NCBI GenBank assembly: GCA_963575745.1 | Contig: CAUYUJ010000670.1 | Span: 187,501-220,000, forward strand | Source: Prorocentrum cordatum | Lineage: Eukaryota > Sar > Dinophyceae > Prorocentrales > Prorocentraceae | Length of the DNA: 32,500 nt | Reading direction: 5' to 3' | In this document: positions 9,851 through 19,764 of the stretch, in pieces | Layout of the letters: every line of letters starts with the position of its first letter | How positions within the stretch are numbered: position 1 is the first letter of the stretch | The notes under the pieces: generated by a model | Told to the model about the DNA's origin: nothing | Seen by the model: the letters and a program-made list of their open reading frames with translations, nothing else | The model's database searches: none | Position numbers and translations under genes: made by a program

Positions 9851-10885
9851 TCAGTCTCGCCGATGATGGGGAGGGGGGAGGGGGCGGTTAACAGAGGGGG
9901 GAGGGTGGGGGACGGGCGAAAACGAGGATCTGGGGGGGGGCCGGGGGGCTGCGCCGCCTGCTGTCTGCATGGAGCCCGTGGGGCTCGATGGGGGAGGGGC
10001 GCGATGAGGGCGGAGGAGGCGGAGGGGCCTGTGCTAGGGCCAGGGACGTCCTCGCGCTGGGGCGCCCCCCATCACACAGTTTCTGCTTTCGATTTTCGTT
10101 TGGCCGTTCACCAGGTACGCAAACGCATGGGAGGATGGGGAACCATTGCAAGCCTGGCCCGAACATGCTTTTTGCTGGCTCGAGGAAACCGACGACGAAG
10201 ACCGCGACGATGGCGATGGCCATTGACGACCACGGCGACGAGGATATGGAGCGCGAGGGTGACTGTGGCGACGCCATCTACTTTCAGCGGCGCTGACGAT
10301 GTCCACGATGATGAATGTCGAGGTCGCTGGCGGTGATGACGACGGCGGTGGGGATGGCGGATGGCGGCAGCCGCCAGTAGTTCAGCGGTGGTGGGATGGA
10401 ACAGGCGAGCCGCCCTTCTGAAATTCTGGGATGCCGCGCGGGCGTGGCAGGCGAAATCGCAGGCTCCCTGGAAGTGGGGGTACAATGTTTTGATTCAACG
10501 GTATAGATTGATTCGGTGGCGTGGACAAACATGCAGGCTGTGTTTCCAAGGTGTTTTTCAACAGTGAAAGGGTTCCGACCCAGCTTTTTATAGGTTACCC
10601 GCGATTTCCATTGTGTTTCTATTGCGTGTCTCTGCGAACTGGCGTCAGAATCGTGATTGTTGCTCGTGTTTTCCGACGAACCGATCGGTTTCCGCCGGAT
10701 TCGTTGCGGTTTTCGCGGGTCTCCGCGGGTTTCCCGCCATGCGCAAAGGCGATTACCTTGCATAGCACAATTTCGGGACACCTGGATCGTTGCCATCCCC
10801 GCTGTCTTTTTTCATCGTTATCAACATGCCTCCGTCTGTCCGACCACACTGTTCGCCACCATGGCGGTTACTGCAATAGTTCTTG
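9851..10885. other. No recognisable gene; GAC/GAT-rich patches
   Basis: G-rich runs at 9870-9960, then degenerate GACGACG/GATGATG patches at 10185-10360. From 10470 to 10880 the sequence is less biased (for example TTCCGACGAACCGATCGG around 10671) but no frame carries a recognisable motif. Confidence 0.45.
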
Positions 10886-10899
10886 TTAACAGAAGCGCG

Positions 10900-11160
10900 C
10901 AATGAGCCAGCCGAAACACAACATCCCCTGTTTGATGGGGGAGGGAAGGAGGGGGGAAGGGGAGAAACGGGGAGGCGGGATATGCGGAGGGAAGGGAACA
11001 CTTGGGAGGTGCGGAGGAGATGGGAGCGAGAAGGGAGGAGAGAACGAGAACCAGAACAAGACGGAGGAGAACGCGGCGGAGGGGGAGGAGAGGGAGAGCG
11101 AGGCTAGAGCGAGGCAGATGGGGGAGATGAGGACGAGGGGGAAGATGGGGAGGACGAGGT
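10900..11160. other. Purine-rich GGGAGG-type stretch
   Basis: A long GA-rich + strand patch made of GGGGAGGGAAG and GAGGAGAACG words. It supports open frames of several hundred bases on both strands, including a Pro/Ser/Leu-rich minus frame at 10886-11551. No domain is visible. Confidence 0.5.
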
Positions 11161-11703
11161 GGTTGGGGGCCGTCGATGAGCGGGGCCCCGCTGCGCGCTT
11201 TCTTTCCCCTGCGCGCCTAAGAGGCCGCTCGACCGCCCCTGCGGCGCCAGCGCCGGCGCCTGCTGGGACCCCCAGGCGCCCTTCGCCGGGGCCGCGGCGG
11301 TATTCCGTGGCAGGGGGGGCTACGACAGATTCGCGCCGCGCTGGCGCGGCAACCACCCCAGCACGGCCCATTTCGATTCGATCCATCCGGCTCGAGATCG
11401 GTTGCGCCCAGCGATGGTCCGATTCGATTCCGATATTCCGTCGTTCCGAGGCGGCTTGATGTTGGCATGGTGCCGTTGTCATCATGGCGTGGCAGATCCG
11501 GTTCGATTTCGGCGTCGTGCCGACACGTTTCGATTCGACCCGATTCTCCAAGTCGACGCTGACTGATAATTAGTGACCCATGGGCGGGCTGTCCAAGTTT
11601 AACTCTGCCGGTGGTCCACGATCGGCCAATGTTGAACGCTCTGCGCTGTAGAAGACACCGCGGTCGTGCAGGGCACACGCGGTATCAGGGATCAGCGCAC
11701 AGG

Positions 11704-11797
11704 TCGTCGCGGCACGAGCTTTCAGCAGTTCACTACGCCGTTCGGGAGGGTCGTCGCGGCACGAGCTTTCAGCAGTTCACTACGCCGTTCGGGAGGT
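11704..11797 (+). repeat. 47-bp tandem duplication
   Basis: The block starting TCGTCGCGGCACGAGCTTTC at 11704 repeats at 11751 with the same 47-bp sequence except at its last base. Near-identity of the two copies implies a recent duplication, unlike the older degenerate arrays elsewhere in the window. Confidence 0.95.
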
Positions 11798-11845
11798 TTA
11801 GAATCTCAGACCTTCGGACGATTCTAAGTTTGTTTAGTCCCAGCG

Positions 11846-11898
11846 TCTGTCTGTCTGTCTGCCTGTTTCTCTCTCTCTCTCTCTCTCTCTTTCTTTTT

Positions 11899-11935
<37 letters not shown>

Positions 11936-11940
11936 TTTCT
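11846..11940 (+). repeat. (CTGT)n followed by (CT)n microsatellite
   Basis: CTGT units at 11846-11865 lead into a long CT run with short T-run interruptions to about 11940. It produces Leu-Ser or Arg-Glu frames with no further meaning. Confidence 0.9.
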
Positions 11941-12750
11941 CTTAACCTCAGCTTCTCGGAACCGTGTTCGGGCCCGAAGGCCGTCAAATATGGACCCAGC
12001 GCGTCGAGTTGGGGCCCGCAGATTGACAAACGCACATATCAATTCTTCACGCTTCGCGTATCCCCACCAGCCCTCCCGCTGCCGCGGTTTGCCGCCACGG
12101 CGAACTGCCCCCTGGTCCAGGCGCGCCGCTGCTCGGCACAAAGGAGCGCCCCTGAGCCTTTTCTCTTCGGCTAGCCCGCCTCGCCACCCTTGACATCGCC
12201 CCGCTGCCCTCCTCCCCCCTGCTCCCCGGGCGGGATCCGACACCTCTGTGGGTTTGGCGATCCGGTCTCCCGTCCGTCGAGCGCTTGCATGCAAACTGGC
12301 CATTTCACTGGTGTCGACGCGCGGCTGACTGCCTTCAGTCGGCTTAGCGACGTGCCTGTCCCACGGCGCGAGCTGCTGTTCGGTCGTCGCACCCGCTCTC
12401 TCCGCCGCCACCCACAGTGGCTGCTTCCGACGCGCAGAAGGCTTGCCCGCCTTGCAGGGATGCGTGGCCCTTGCCGCGCTCTGCCCCCCGCGTGCTGCCC
12501 CCTCGGACAGGCGCAGGCGCTTGCGGCTTCCGCTATCTCCCGCGGTTGCCCCACGCCGCAGTCACCACCAGACACCACATTGCCAGCTAGTTCCCCGCCA
12601 CATTGGCGTGCACCCCCCGGCGGATGCTAGCTGCCGATGGCACCCCCTCCGTGAGCGCTGCGCGGGACACATTTAGGGAAACAAAGCCAGCAACCAGGAT
12701 GAACCGATTGATCTCTGAAGGCCTCTTCGGGCCATCCCTGTGGGCCGCGT
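11941..12750. other. No recognisable gene
   Basis: A GC-rich stretch with long overlapping frames on both strands (for example 12190-12630 + and 12171-12578 -) but no recognisable motif. Confidence 0.45.
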
Positions 12751-12789
12751 GGGGCCGAGGGGAAGAGGAAGAGGAAAAGGAAGAGGAGG

Positions 12790-13825
12790 AGGCCTCTTGG
12801 GAGCCTCTTGGGGCACTCCTTGGGGGCCTCCTGGGAGCTTCCAGGGGGCCTCTTGGAGGGTTTTTGGGGGCCTTTTGGGGGCTTCTCGGAGCTTATTTTT
12901 TCAGGGCCGTCGGAAGCCGTCTTGGGGGCTTGTCTGGGTCGTTTTGGGGCCCTCTTGGGGCGTATCAGGGGCTCATTAAAAAAACCACCTTGGGCGTCTT
13001 GGATGCCTTTGGGGCCGTTCGGGGGCCCTTTTGGAGCCGTGTTGGACGTCTTTTGGGTCGCCATGGGGCCATCTTGGATGCCTCGTGGGCGAATTTGGGG
13101 GCCTCTTCGGCCGTCTTGAGCCGTCGGAATGCCGAGAAGAAGCAAATGCCAAAATTTGTGGAATCGTTAATGCAAATCTATGTTTTTGGCCTCTTCGTGC
13201 CCTCCTGCAAGACCTCCTGGACGCTTTTTGGGCCGTCTTGGAGGCCTCTCAGGGGCCTCTTGGGCCGTCTTGCGCCATCCTGAGGCCATCTTAGGCCGTC
13301 TTGGGTGCATCTTGGGCCGTCGTGGAGGCATCTTGGGGCAATTTTAGCCGTCTTGGAGGCAATTCTGGCTGTCTTGGAGGCCTCTTGGGCCCTCTTGGTG
13401 CCGTCCCCCTTGGGCCGTCATGGCTTGGAGGCCTCGTGGGCGAGCTTGTGGGCCTTGTGGGCCGTGTTGAGCCGCCTGAATGCCGAACAGAAACACATGC
13501 CAACTTGTTTCAAACACCTGGGACAGTTCATGTTGTTTGTTTTTTTTTCGGGCCCTCCTGGAGGACCTCTTGGAGGCCTCTTGGGCCGTTTTGGAGGCCT
13601 CTTGGGAGCTTGTTGGGCCGTCTTAAGGCCATCTGGAGGCCATCTCACGCCCTTTTGGGTGCATTTTGGGCCGTTTTGGAGGCATCTTGGGGCCATTTTA
13701 GCTGTCTTGGAGGCCATCTTGGGCGTCTTGGAGGCCTCTGGGGCTGTCTTGGGGCCCTCTTAGGCTCAGTTGGGGCCCTCTTGGGAGCCCTGGAAGGCCT
13801 CTTGGGGCCATCTTGAAGGCCATCG
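12790..13825 (+). repeat. GGCCTCTTGGGG minisatellite with 351-bp higher-order repeat
   Basis: Variable 11-13 bp units (GGCCTCTTGGGG, GCCGTCTTGGAG and similar) fill about 1 kb. Two non-minisatellite spacers interrupt the array. One starts near GCCTCGTGGGCG at 13080 and includes GCCGAGAAGAAGCAAATGCC. The other starts 351 bp later and includes GCCGAACAGAAACACATGCC. The two spacers align along about 150 bp. Because 351 is a multiple of three, both read a similar peptide (NAEKKQMP and NAEQKHMP). Trp/Gly/Leu-rich open frames cover the array on the + strand. They are periodic and have no recognisable domain. Confidence 0.85.
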
Positions 13826-13865
13826 ATCAAAGGGGGAGCTGGGACAACTCCCAGCCCCCCCCAAA

Positions 13866-13975
13866 GAGGCCAACATGGGGCCAACACCTTAGTACAGCTA
13901 GTCCGTTGGGCCCCCCCCCCCAGGGGCCAACATGGGACCAACTTTCTAGTAGAACTATTGATGTTGGCTTCCTCG
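13866..13975 (+). repeat. 57-bp direct repeat, two copies
   Basis: AGGCCAACATGGGGCCAACA near 13867 and GGGCCAACATGGGACCAACT near 13924 each continue into a CTAGTAGAACTA-like block and are separated by C-runs. The unit is about 57 bp. Confidence 0.75.
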
Positions 13976-14739
13976 CCGAGGCCGTTTGGACGCCCTGACG
14001 CCTCGCGGGGCTTCAAACAAATCCAGGGGCGGGGTAAGGGGAGGGGTAAACCCTCACCCGTAGGGGAATAACCTTTCTTTTGGAAGAGGGAAAATAACCT
14101 CGTTAGACCACCTGTCGCCCAAGGGCTGGTGGGATTGGGATGGGGCAGTTCCTTGCGTGTGGTCGGATTGGTATAGTGCCCCACACCTGTTCTTCAGCGC
14201 GCCCCCACGGTGAGAGCTGATCAGCGAGGAGAGCGAAGAGGGAGAGAGAGAGAGAGAGAGCGCTAGGACAGGAACGACCGCGGGAACACAAAACACGAGG
14301 TCGAAAACCGACAGCGGTCCCCGTCCATTTTAGCCCGGGTTCGTTGCGGGTTTTGCCACCCACCTGACCCCACTCGCTCGTCCCTCGCCCACTCGCCGCG
14401 CGCTCCTCAGGGAGGTGGTCCGACGGAGAAGTGATAGGTGACGAGTATCATCGTCTCCTCCCGCTGCGCAAGCCGAGGTTCGCCCAGTTGGCACCGCCAT
14501 CTATTGGGATGGCCTTGCGGCTGGCGCCGCCGACCCTGAAGGGGGACGACGACCACGGCGACAGCGTCGTCGGCGACGACGACGACGACGCTGACGTGGG
14601 GCAGAGTCCTCAGGCCTCAGGGACGCTTCGCGGGAGCTCGTCGGAGCGCGCTCGTAGGACTTCGGGGGGCAGTTTGGGAGCCTGTTGGAAACATCTTTGG
14701 GGCCTCTTGGGGGTCCCTTCGCTGTGGCCTGCCCGGGTG

Positions 14740-15620
14740 GCCGCTGAACTCCACGAGTTGCACGTGCGACAGGAGGGGGCGAGGACCAACCTGGTGTTCA
14801 CGCACTTGCATCTGCAAAAAACGAGCCATGAGGACGCTTGCGGACCGCATGCAGCAGGAGGGGGGCAGGCGCCGCGGCAGGCCAAACAAGAATATTACGT
14901 GGGCCACACAATGCGGTTCATACGGGCCGCCGAGCGGGGCAGCGAGGGAGTGATGCGGCACTGCGTTGCCAGCTTCCCAAGGCTGGGCACGCTGGTCGCC
15001 AGGCCGCTGGCGGTAGCAGGACAGCGCGGGGCCGCGCTCCAGCCCTACCGTAACTTGGCAGTGGAACTGACCCGCGCCACGGCCATCGACAGCCTGACAA
15101 CGCTTCGGGACAGCCGGGCGGACCTGCCAACCGAGGAGCTCACCATCCATCGCAATCGCAAACACAGGCTCCTCCAGCGGATCCCCCCTGGCCGCTCCAG
15201 TGGCCTATCTGCCGTGGCGAACCAGCAGGGCAAGGTCCTCACTGACCCCGGCGAGACGGCGTTAGCTCTGCGAGAACATTGGCGGGGTGTTTTCACCCGC
15301 CGGCCGATCGACGGGCAGCTTCTGTCCGAGTGGCTCGCGGCCGACGCGCCGCCCACGGCGCCGCCGAGCAGCGACGCAGTTTGGCGGCTTCAGCGCGACC
15401 ACGCGCAGACGGCCGTCGACCGCTCGCCTAATACAGCCCCAGGGCCCGACGGCATCCCATTCCAAGCTTGGCTTCGCTTGGGGCCTTTGGCCACAGACGT
15501 CTTGCTGTCAGCGCTGAAGGCCCTGACGGCGCCGGATGCTCCAGAGGATCTCAACGAATTTCTGGCCGAGTTCAATGGCAGTCTAAGGGTATTCCTTCCG
15601 AGCGGCACCGGTGTCTGCCC
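14740..15620 (+). pseudogene. LINE-type reverse transcriptase, N-terminal fragment
   Basis: This part of the frame opening at 14431 reads as the linker and first RT blocks of a non-LTR retrotransposon ORF2. The linker ends in a VLTDPGETALALREHWRGVF segment, as is usual before the RT fingers. It is followed by SPNTAPGPDGIPFQAW (about 15424-15471), the RT block with the APGPDG signature, and by FNGSLRVFLP at 15571-15600, where these elements normally continue into a Lys-rich finger and the RPL block. Here the similarity stops and the sequence turns into C/T-rich low complexity. The palm, with its catalytic Asp residues, is therefore missing. The sequence upstream (14640-14740) is minisatellite-like, so an endonuclease is also absent. 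It is a dead, doubly truncated fragment, probably related to the element at 19.7-23.3 kb. Confidence 0.75.
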
Positions 15621-15639
15621 GCGGGCGGGGCGCGTTTTG

Positions 15640-16190
15640 TCCGCCCACCGCCTCACCCCGGGGGCCCCCCGTCCAGGGGGCAGGGGGCCGCCTCTCTCCC
15701 CGCCTTTCCTTTTCCTCCCCTCCCCTCCTTTCGCTGTTGGTGCTGCTGCCTCTTCCCTCCTCCCCTCCTCCTCTTCCTCCTCCCCCGTCTCGTCGGTGGG
15801 CGGTCCCTTGCCCTCCTCGGGTTTGTGGCCCCCCGGGGCGGGGCGGGGGCGTCCGAAGCAGTGGCCTCCGAACCCACGCGGGGGAGCCTGGCCGGAAGGG
15901 CACTGGAGGCCGTAAGGCCGACGACGTTCGACAGCAACGCGCATTTGCAGTGCCAAGCATGTGGTCTGCGTCCTATTCGTTTTCCTCATCCTTTTTCTCC
16001 TCCTTCGTCTCGATTGCGGTGACATGTACCCGGCCAGCCACTTCCGAGCTCTGCCGCTATAGTGGTACGTAGCGGTACGAGCCCGTGTCCGCGCGTTTTG
16101 CTTTGGGGCGGCTTCGGTTCGTTGATGGTGTACGGTTATAGCCCCCATGAGGGGAAACGGATTCGACAGAAGCTATTGGGCGCTTGTGCG
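15640..16190. other. C/T-rich low complexity, no gene
   Basis: CCTCCCCTCC-type tracts (15690-15810) and G-runs (15830-15850) follow the RT truncation point. Several open frames overlap without a motif. Confidence 0.5.
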
Positions 16191-16199
16191 CAGGACTGG

Positions 16200-16605
16200 G
16201 GGTCCCTTAGGGCTTCCTGGGGGCCCTCTTGGAGCCTCGTGGGTGCCAATGGGGTGCCTCTTGGGGCCTCCTGGAAGCTTCTGGGAGCGATGGTTCGACG
16301 GCGACGGCGACGACGACGACAATGACGAGGAGGAGGAGGAGGAGGAGGAGGAGGAGGAGGAGGAGGACAAGGAGTAGGATGCCCCCTTTGGCCGTCTTCG
16401 GAGCCTCTTGGAGCATTCTGGGTCCGTTTTGGGGCGTTTGTGGCTCCAGGGGCCCCGCGGGGGATTGCATTCTGGCCCGGGCCCCCCCCCAGGACCCCCC
16501 TTCTAGGACCACCTCGAGACCCCTCCCAGCACCTCCCCCAGGACCCCCCCACGGGACCCCCCCCCACCCTTTCGGAGGGGGAAGGGATCAAAGGAAATAG
16601 GCTTT
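16200..16605 (+). repeat. Composite repeat module, copy 1
   Basis: CCTCTTGG-type minisatellite units (16200-16290) lead to CGACGGCGACGGCGACGACG at 16297, then a GAG run to about 16375. These are followed by TTGGCCGTCTTCGGAGCCTC, a single-copy-like stretch (TTTTGGGGCGTTTGTGGCTC), C-runs and a CGGAGGGGGAAGGG end. The same order recurs about 432 bp downstream. One frame reads polyAsp/Glu, but no protein domain was seen. Confidence 0.7.
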
Positions 16606-16726
16606 CTTTCGGCTCAACTACGGCGTTGCTCAATTTCGTTTTGGTTTCGCGTTGGCTGGCTGGCTTGAGGAGGAGGGCTCAATGAAAGGGGGGGAGCGGC
16701 GACGGGCTAAGGGAAAGGAGGTCAAA

Positions 16727-17010
16727 CGCGACGGCGACGGCGACGACGACAAGGATGACGACGACGAGGAGGAGGAGGAGGAGGCCGTCTTGGGCCGTCT
16801 TGTGAAGCCTCTTGGAACACTCTGGTTCCGTCGTGGGACGTTGGTGGGCCTTGGGGCCCCTGGGGCATGGTATTCTGACGCCGAGATTTTTTTGAGTCTC
16901 GGACGCTCCAACGACCCGCGCCCCCCACCCCATCCAGGTCCCGGGGGGGGGGGGGCGTGGAGGTGCAAAACCCTCCCCGAAGGGGAAGAAGGGGAAAACG
17001 GAAGAGGAAA
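16727..17010 (+). repeat. Composite repeat module, copy 2
   Basis: CGACGGCGACGGCGACGACG at 16729 starts the same order as in copy 1: a GAC/GAG run, GCCGTCTTGGGCCGTCTTGT, a diverged middle (TGGTTCCGTCGTGGGACGTT), G/C-runs and a CCGAAGGGGAAGAAGGGG end. Divergence is substantial outside the simple tracts. Confidence 0.7.
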
Positions 17011-17328
17011 CGCTCTGAACCACTCACGCCTCAAACGGCGGATGGGGTTCCAAGCCTCCCCGTCGTAGCCACAGCCGGTCGCAGCGCTCCCTCCCCTCCA
17101 CCCCGTTCTCTTCCCGGCGCCGGCGACGACGAGCGGCGCCGGAGCGACGCCGCCGAGCGCGAGTGAGCGACGCCGCGGGTGACGCGGCGGCGGCGCCGCC
17201 CGAAGCAGCGAGCGGCGGTCGCCCCCCTCCTCGGCAGGCGGGCGTGCCCGGCGGGCGCGGCGGGCCCGGCGCCAGCAGGCCTTGCGTGCGCCGCCACAGC
17301 TTGCGGCGGACGTGCCGCGCGCGTATTT

Positions 17329-17488
17329 CAGGAGGGGAAGAAACACACAGACACAATTAATCGTCGATTCCCAAGAAAATATGCGAAAATATGGGAAGTG
17401 GTGGGGAGGACAAAAACCCAGAAAATATGGGAAAATATGGGGAATATTTTTATTCGTGTGTATTTATTTGTGTGTCCCAGGGCCCCTT
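17329..17488 (+). mobile_element. ~160-bp dispersed element, copy 2
   Basis: It matches 9693-9850 almost throughout: CAGGAGGGGAAGAAACACAC, GACACAATTAATCGTCGATT, repeated GAAAATATGGGAAAA words, TGTGTATTTATTTGTGTGTC and GGGCCCC. The sequences just outside differ (apart from a short GCGTATTTC-like word before the left end), so the shared block is a real unit and not part of a larger duplication. Confidence 0.75.
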
Positions 17489-17499
17489 TTAGTATTTCC

Positions 17500-17985
17500 G
17501 CATGTGGGAGGGTCGCCAGAGGTGGGGGCGGGAGGGGAGGGGGGAGGTTCGAGGGGCGGGGCCTCGAAGTTCGGCGGCCGAGTTTTTTGTGCTCTTGCTT
17601 TGTTCCAGATGCAGTCTTGAGGGTGTGATGTGCGTGTGTGTTGTGTCGCTGCTTGCTGCCGATCACCAACTCGCCTCTGTGCCGTCCCCCATCTGCAGTG
17701 TCTTGTACTTGCTAATTCACCCTCGTCCCGTCCCATTTTTGCACTCGCGATGGTGCCGTCACCTTGTCGGAGGAGGAAAACGTGTGTGCTGTGCTTTGGC
17801 TAATTATTTTTTTGGTTGTTGGCCTTAGGGGAGCTCCTTGCTTGTGATTAACAAATGCCCCCCCCCTCCCCCCCCGGGGGACTGATGAATAGACCCCGCT
17901 GGGCTGATATTTGTTTAATCACGCGCGCCAGGTGGAAGGAGGAGAGAGGACGGGGAGGGGGGAGAAGGGAGGAGAAGGAATATGA
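17500..17985. other. No recognisable gene
   Basis: GC-rich start, then a T/G-rich stretch (17620-17830) with GTGTGTGTTGTG words and a C-run at about 17857-17875. No coding or RNA motif was recognised. Confidence 0.45.
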
Positions 17986-17989
17986 CGAG

Positions 17990-18083
17990 GATGAGGAGGA
18001 GGAGAGGGTGGAGGAGGAGGAGGAGGAGGAGGAGGAAGAGGAGGAGGAGGAGGAGGAGGAGGAGGAGGAGGAGGAGGAGGAAG
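17990..18083 (+). repeat. (GGA)n microsatellite
   Basis: About 90 bp of GAGGAG with rare GAA/GTG interruptions. It runs straight up to the hairpin at 18096. Confidence 0.95.
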
Positions 18084-18095
18084 AGGGCCCTCGAG

Positions 18096-18153
18096 GCACC
18101 GACGTGCTCTCTTTACCCTGGCAGCGGCCAGGGTAAAGAGAGCACGTCGGCGC
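18096..18153. other. Long hairpin: 23-bp perfect stem, 6-nt loop
   Basis: Arms at 18099-18121 and 18128-18150 are exact reverse complements, starting CCGACGTGCTCTCTTTACCC on the left. The loop is CAGCGG. Beyond one mismatch, two further outer pairs extend the stem to 18096/18153. The arms are not simple repeats. The structure could be a small-RNA precursor, a cruciform, a recent inverted micro-duplication or an assembly palindrome. The sequence alone does not decide between these. Confidence 0.85.
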
Positions 18154-18160
18154 GTCCGAC

Positions 18161-18931
18161 GTGAACGCGGAATGTGTGGTGACGATCGCCGACAGCAGTT
18201 TTTTCTCATTCGCACGAGGTGTCGCCGCTTCGTGCAACGAATCCCCTGCCCAGCAGCGGCCGCTGTCAGTGCGGGACAACAATTTTCCCGTGGACGGACG
18301 GCGCGACCATGTTTCCCAACGCCCATGTCGGACGCGCCAAACTTCGCTCTGCGTTTTTTGTGGGGCGCCCCGCCGCGGGCGGCGGGCGCGCGAGCTGAAG
18401 GAAGTGGGCCTTGCCGGGTTTTCCTCGCTCTCGGGCCGCCAAGGCCCTTTTACGGCCCTTGGCGGGCCGCGGGACCGAACAACGACCTGGGGCGATCTCC
18501 GGGGTCCAGGGCCCGCTTGCTTCACGGCACGCTTCCGCCGTGGCGACGACGGCGACAGAGCGGCGCTGGAGACGGGCCTGGGCAGGGCGGGGGACGGCGG
18601 CGACGACGGCGACAGAGGGGGAAGGAGGACTACCCGCCGTGCTCGGGTCGGACGAAAGGCTGGGGAAGGAAAGGGGGGGGTACAAAGCCTGCTGCGCGTA
18701 GCTGGTTTCGGCCGCCCCGACGAAGGGCCAGTCCTGAACGCATGGCCGCTTTCGGCGCCAGGAGGCGCTTGGAACATCGGGGACGTGAGCCGCTTGGCAA
18801 ATCCCCCCTTTGCTGCGCCCCACTTTCGTCCAGCCCGCCTTGCCCGCAGGCCCATATCGGCTCGACAGAAAGAGGGGCGCCCTGGCTCGCCCTTGCCTCG
18901 CCCCTTGTTGGCGGCCGCGCGTCGGCGCTAG
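18161..18931. other. Open frames without recognisable product
   Basis: Overlapping frames on both strands (18161-18931 +, 18172-19038 +, 17848-18855 -) are open because the DNA is GC-rich. The translations are Arg/Gly/Pro-rich with no motif. Confidence 0.4.
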
Positions 18932-19011
18932 TCACCGGCGCCGCCCCGGGTGACATGGGAAAAAAATGGCGAAGTGAAGAGGGAGTCGTGGGAGGGAAGA
19001 AGAAGGGTTCG

Positions 19012-19033
19012 GTCGTAACCATTGTGGCTCAAG
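19012..19033 (+). other. Degenerate spliced-leader relict
   Basis: This 22-bp string differs from the dinoflagellate SL consensus at three positions (2, 7 and 13), counting the allowed G at position 1. It ends in GTGGCTCAAG. It is followed by GTTGAAG, without a recognisable Sm site, so an SL RNA gene is unlikely. It may mark the 5' end of an older retrocopy now covering 19034-19714, or it may be chance. Confidence 0.45.
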
Positions 19034-19714
19034 GTTGAAGCGGCCCGCTCCAGAATTACTGTTTTTGTCCATGTGGTTCAGGCCCTTTCTGTGTTGTCTA
19101 GGGTAAGGCCCCCCCTTTCCCGCGCCCACACTTTTTAAACGACATCATTGTCAGCCCTCGTCGTTTTCCAGCGTGCGGGTGACATGTCTTTGTTGTGGCA
19201 TCGCGTATCAGCATAGGGGAGGGGGGCAACCTTTCGTTCATGTAGTTAAAGGTACGAAGCCAAGGCAAGCATCCTTTACCTCAGCTTGCTGCGGTTGTTC
19301 CATCGGATATTGTCTGGTTTCGGGTTCCCTGGGTTCGGGTCGGGGGACGGGCTTTCGATGGACGATGGCAAGAAGGGCGGAGGCAGGGAGGGCAGATGCG
19401 TTAAGGGCGGAATTGCCCAGGATGGGGGCAACCGTCGCGGCCCTTACCTTTTGTGCATCTCAGGCCGCCGATGCCCGCAGGATCGGTGGACGAGCTGCGC
19501 CGCCTCTTCGCTGCTGCCCCCACAAGTGGTTGTTGCAATCGCTCAAGCGCGGGAAATAACACAGGATGCTCACATCCCAAGGGTTCCGTTCTGCCACATC
19601 CTTCACCGTGTGGGGCAGGATTGGTTGCACAGCGCAAGGAGGACCGACAAACTACAACAGGAGCGTGCAACCATCATCCAAAAACTGCGATCTTTGGCCG
19701 ACCGCCCAGGCGAT
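19034..19714 (+). other. Stretch between two SL-like sequences, possible older retrocopy
   Basis: Two + strand frames cross it (19173-19559 and 19286-19768). One has clustered Cys residues near its start (MRVTCLCCGIAY) and an ACCGCSIGYC segment that could be a decayed Cys-rich domain. The second ends with a charged KLQQERATIIQKLRSL helix. Neither frame is recognised. If the degenerate SL at 19012 is real, this could be the 5' part of a retrocopied transcript. Confidence 0.25.
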
Positions 19715-19736
19715 TCCGTAGCCATTTTGGCTCAAG
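19715..19736 (+). other. Dinoflagellate spliced-leader relict (exact match)
   Basis: All 22 positions match the dinoflagellate trans-spliced leader, with T at the variable first base and ending TTTTGGCTCAAG. It is followed by ACTCTAGG and not by a GT splice donor, so it is not an SL RNA gene. It is best read as the 5' cap-proximal end of a trans-spliced mRNA that was reverse-transcribed and inserted. The first ATG after it is at 19765, giving a short leader typical of such mRNAs. Confidence 0.9.
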
Positions 19737-19764
19737 ACTCTAGGCCCACACAGCCTGTGCCAGC

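Noticed and set aside
12603-13283. 226-residue Gly/Leu/Trp-rich protein
   Set aside because: The frame is mostly generated by the minisatellite and a GAG tract. It has no domain and overlapping frames are equally open.
14431-15915. Single intact 494-residue protein
   Set aside because: Only about 14740-15620 shows retroelement similarity. The start lies in GAC-rich and minisatellite sequence and the end in C/T-rich low complexity.
17848-18855. 335-residue minus-strand frame
   Set aside because: One third is polySer/Pro from the GGA tract and the rest is Arg/Pro-rich without a motif. Opposite-strand frames are equally open.
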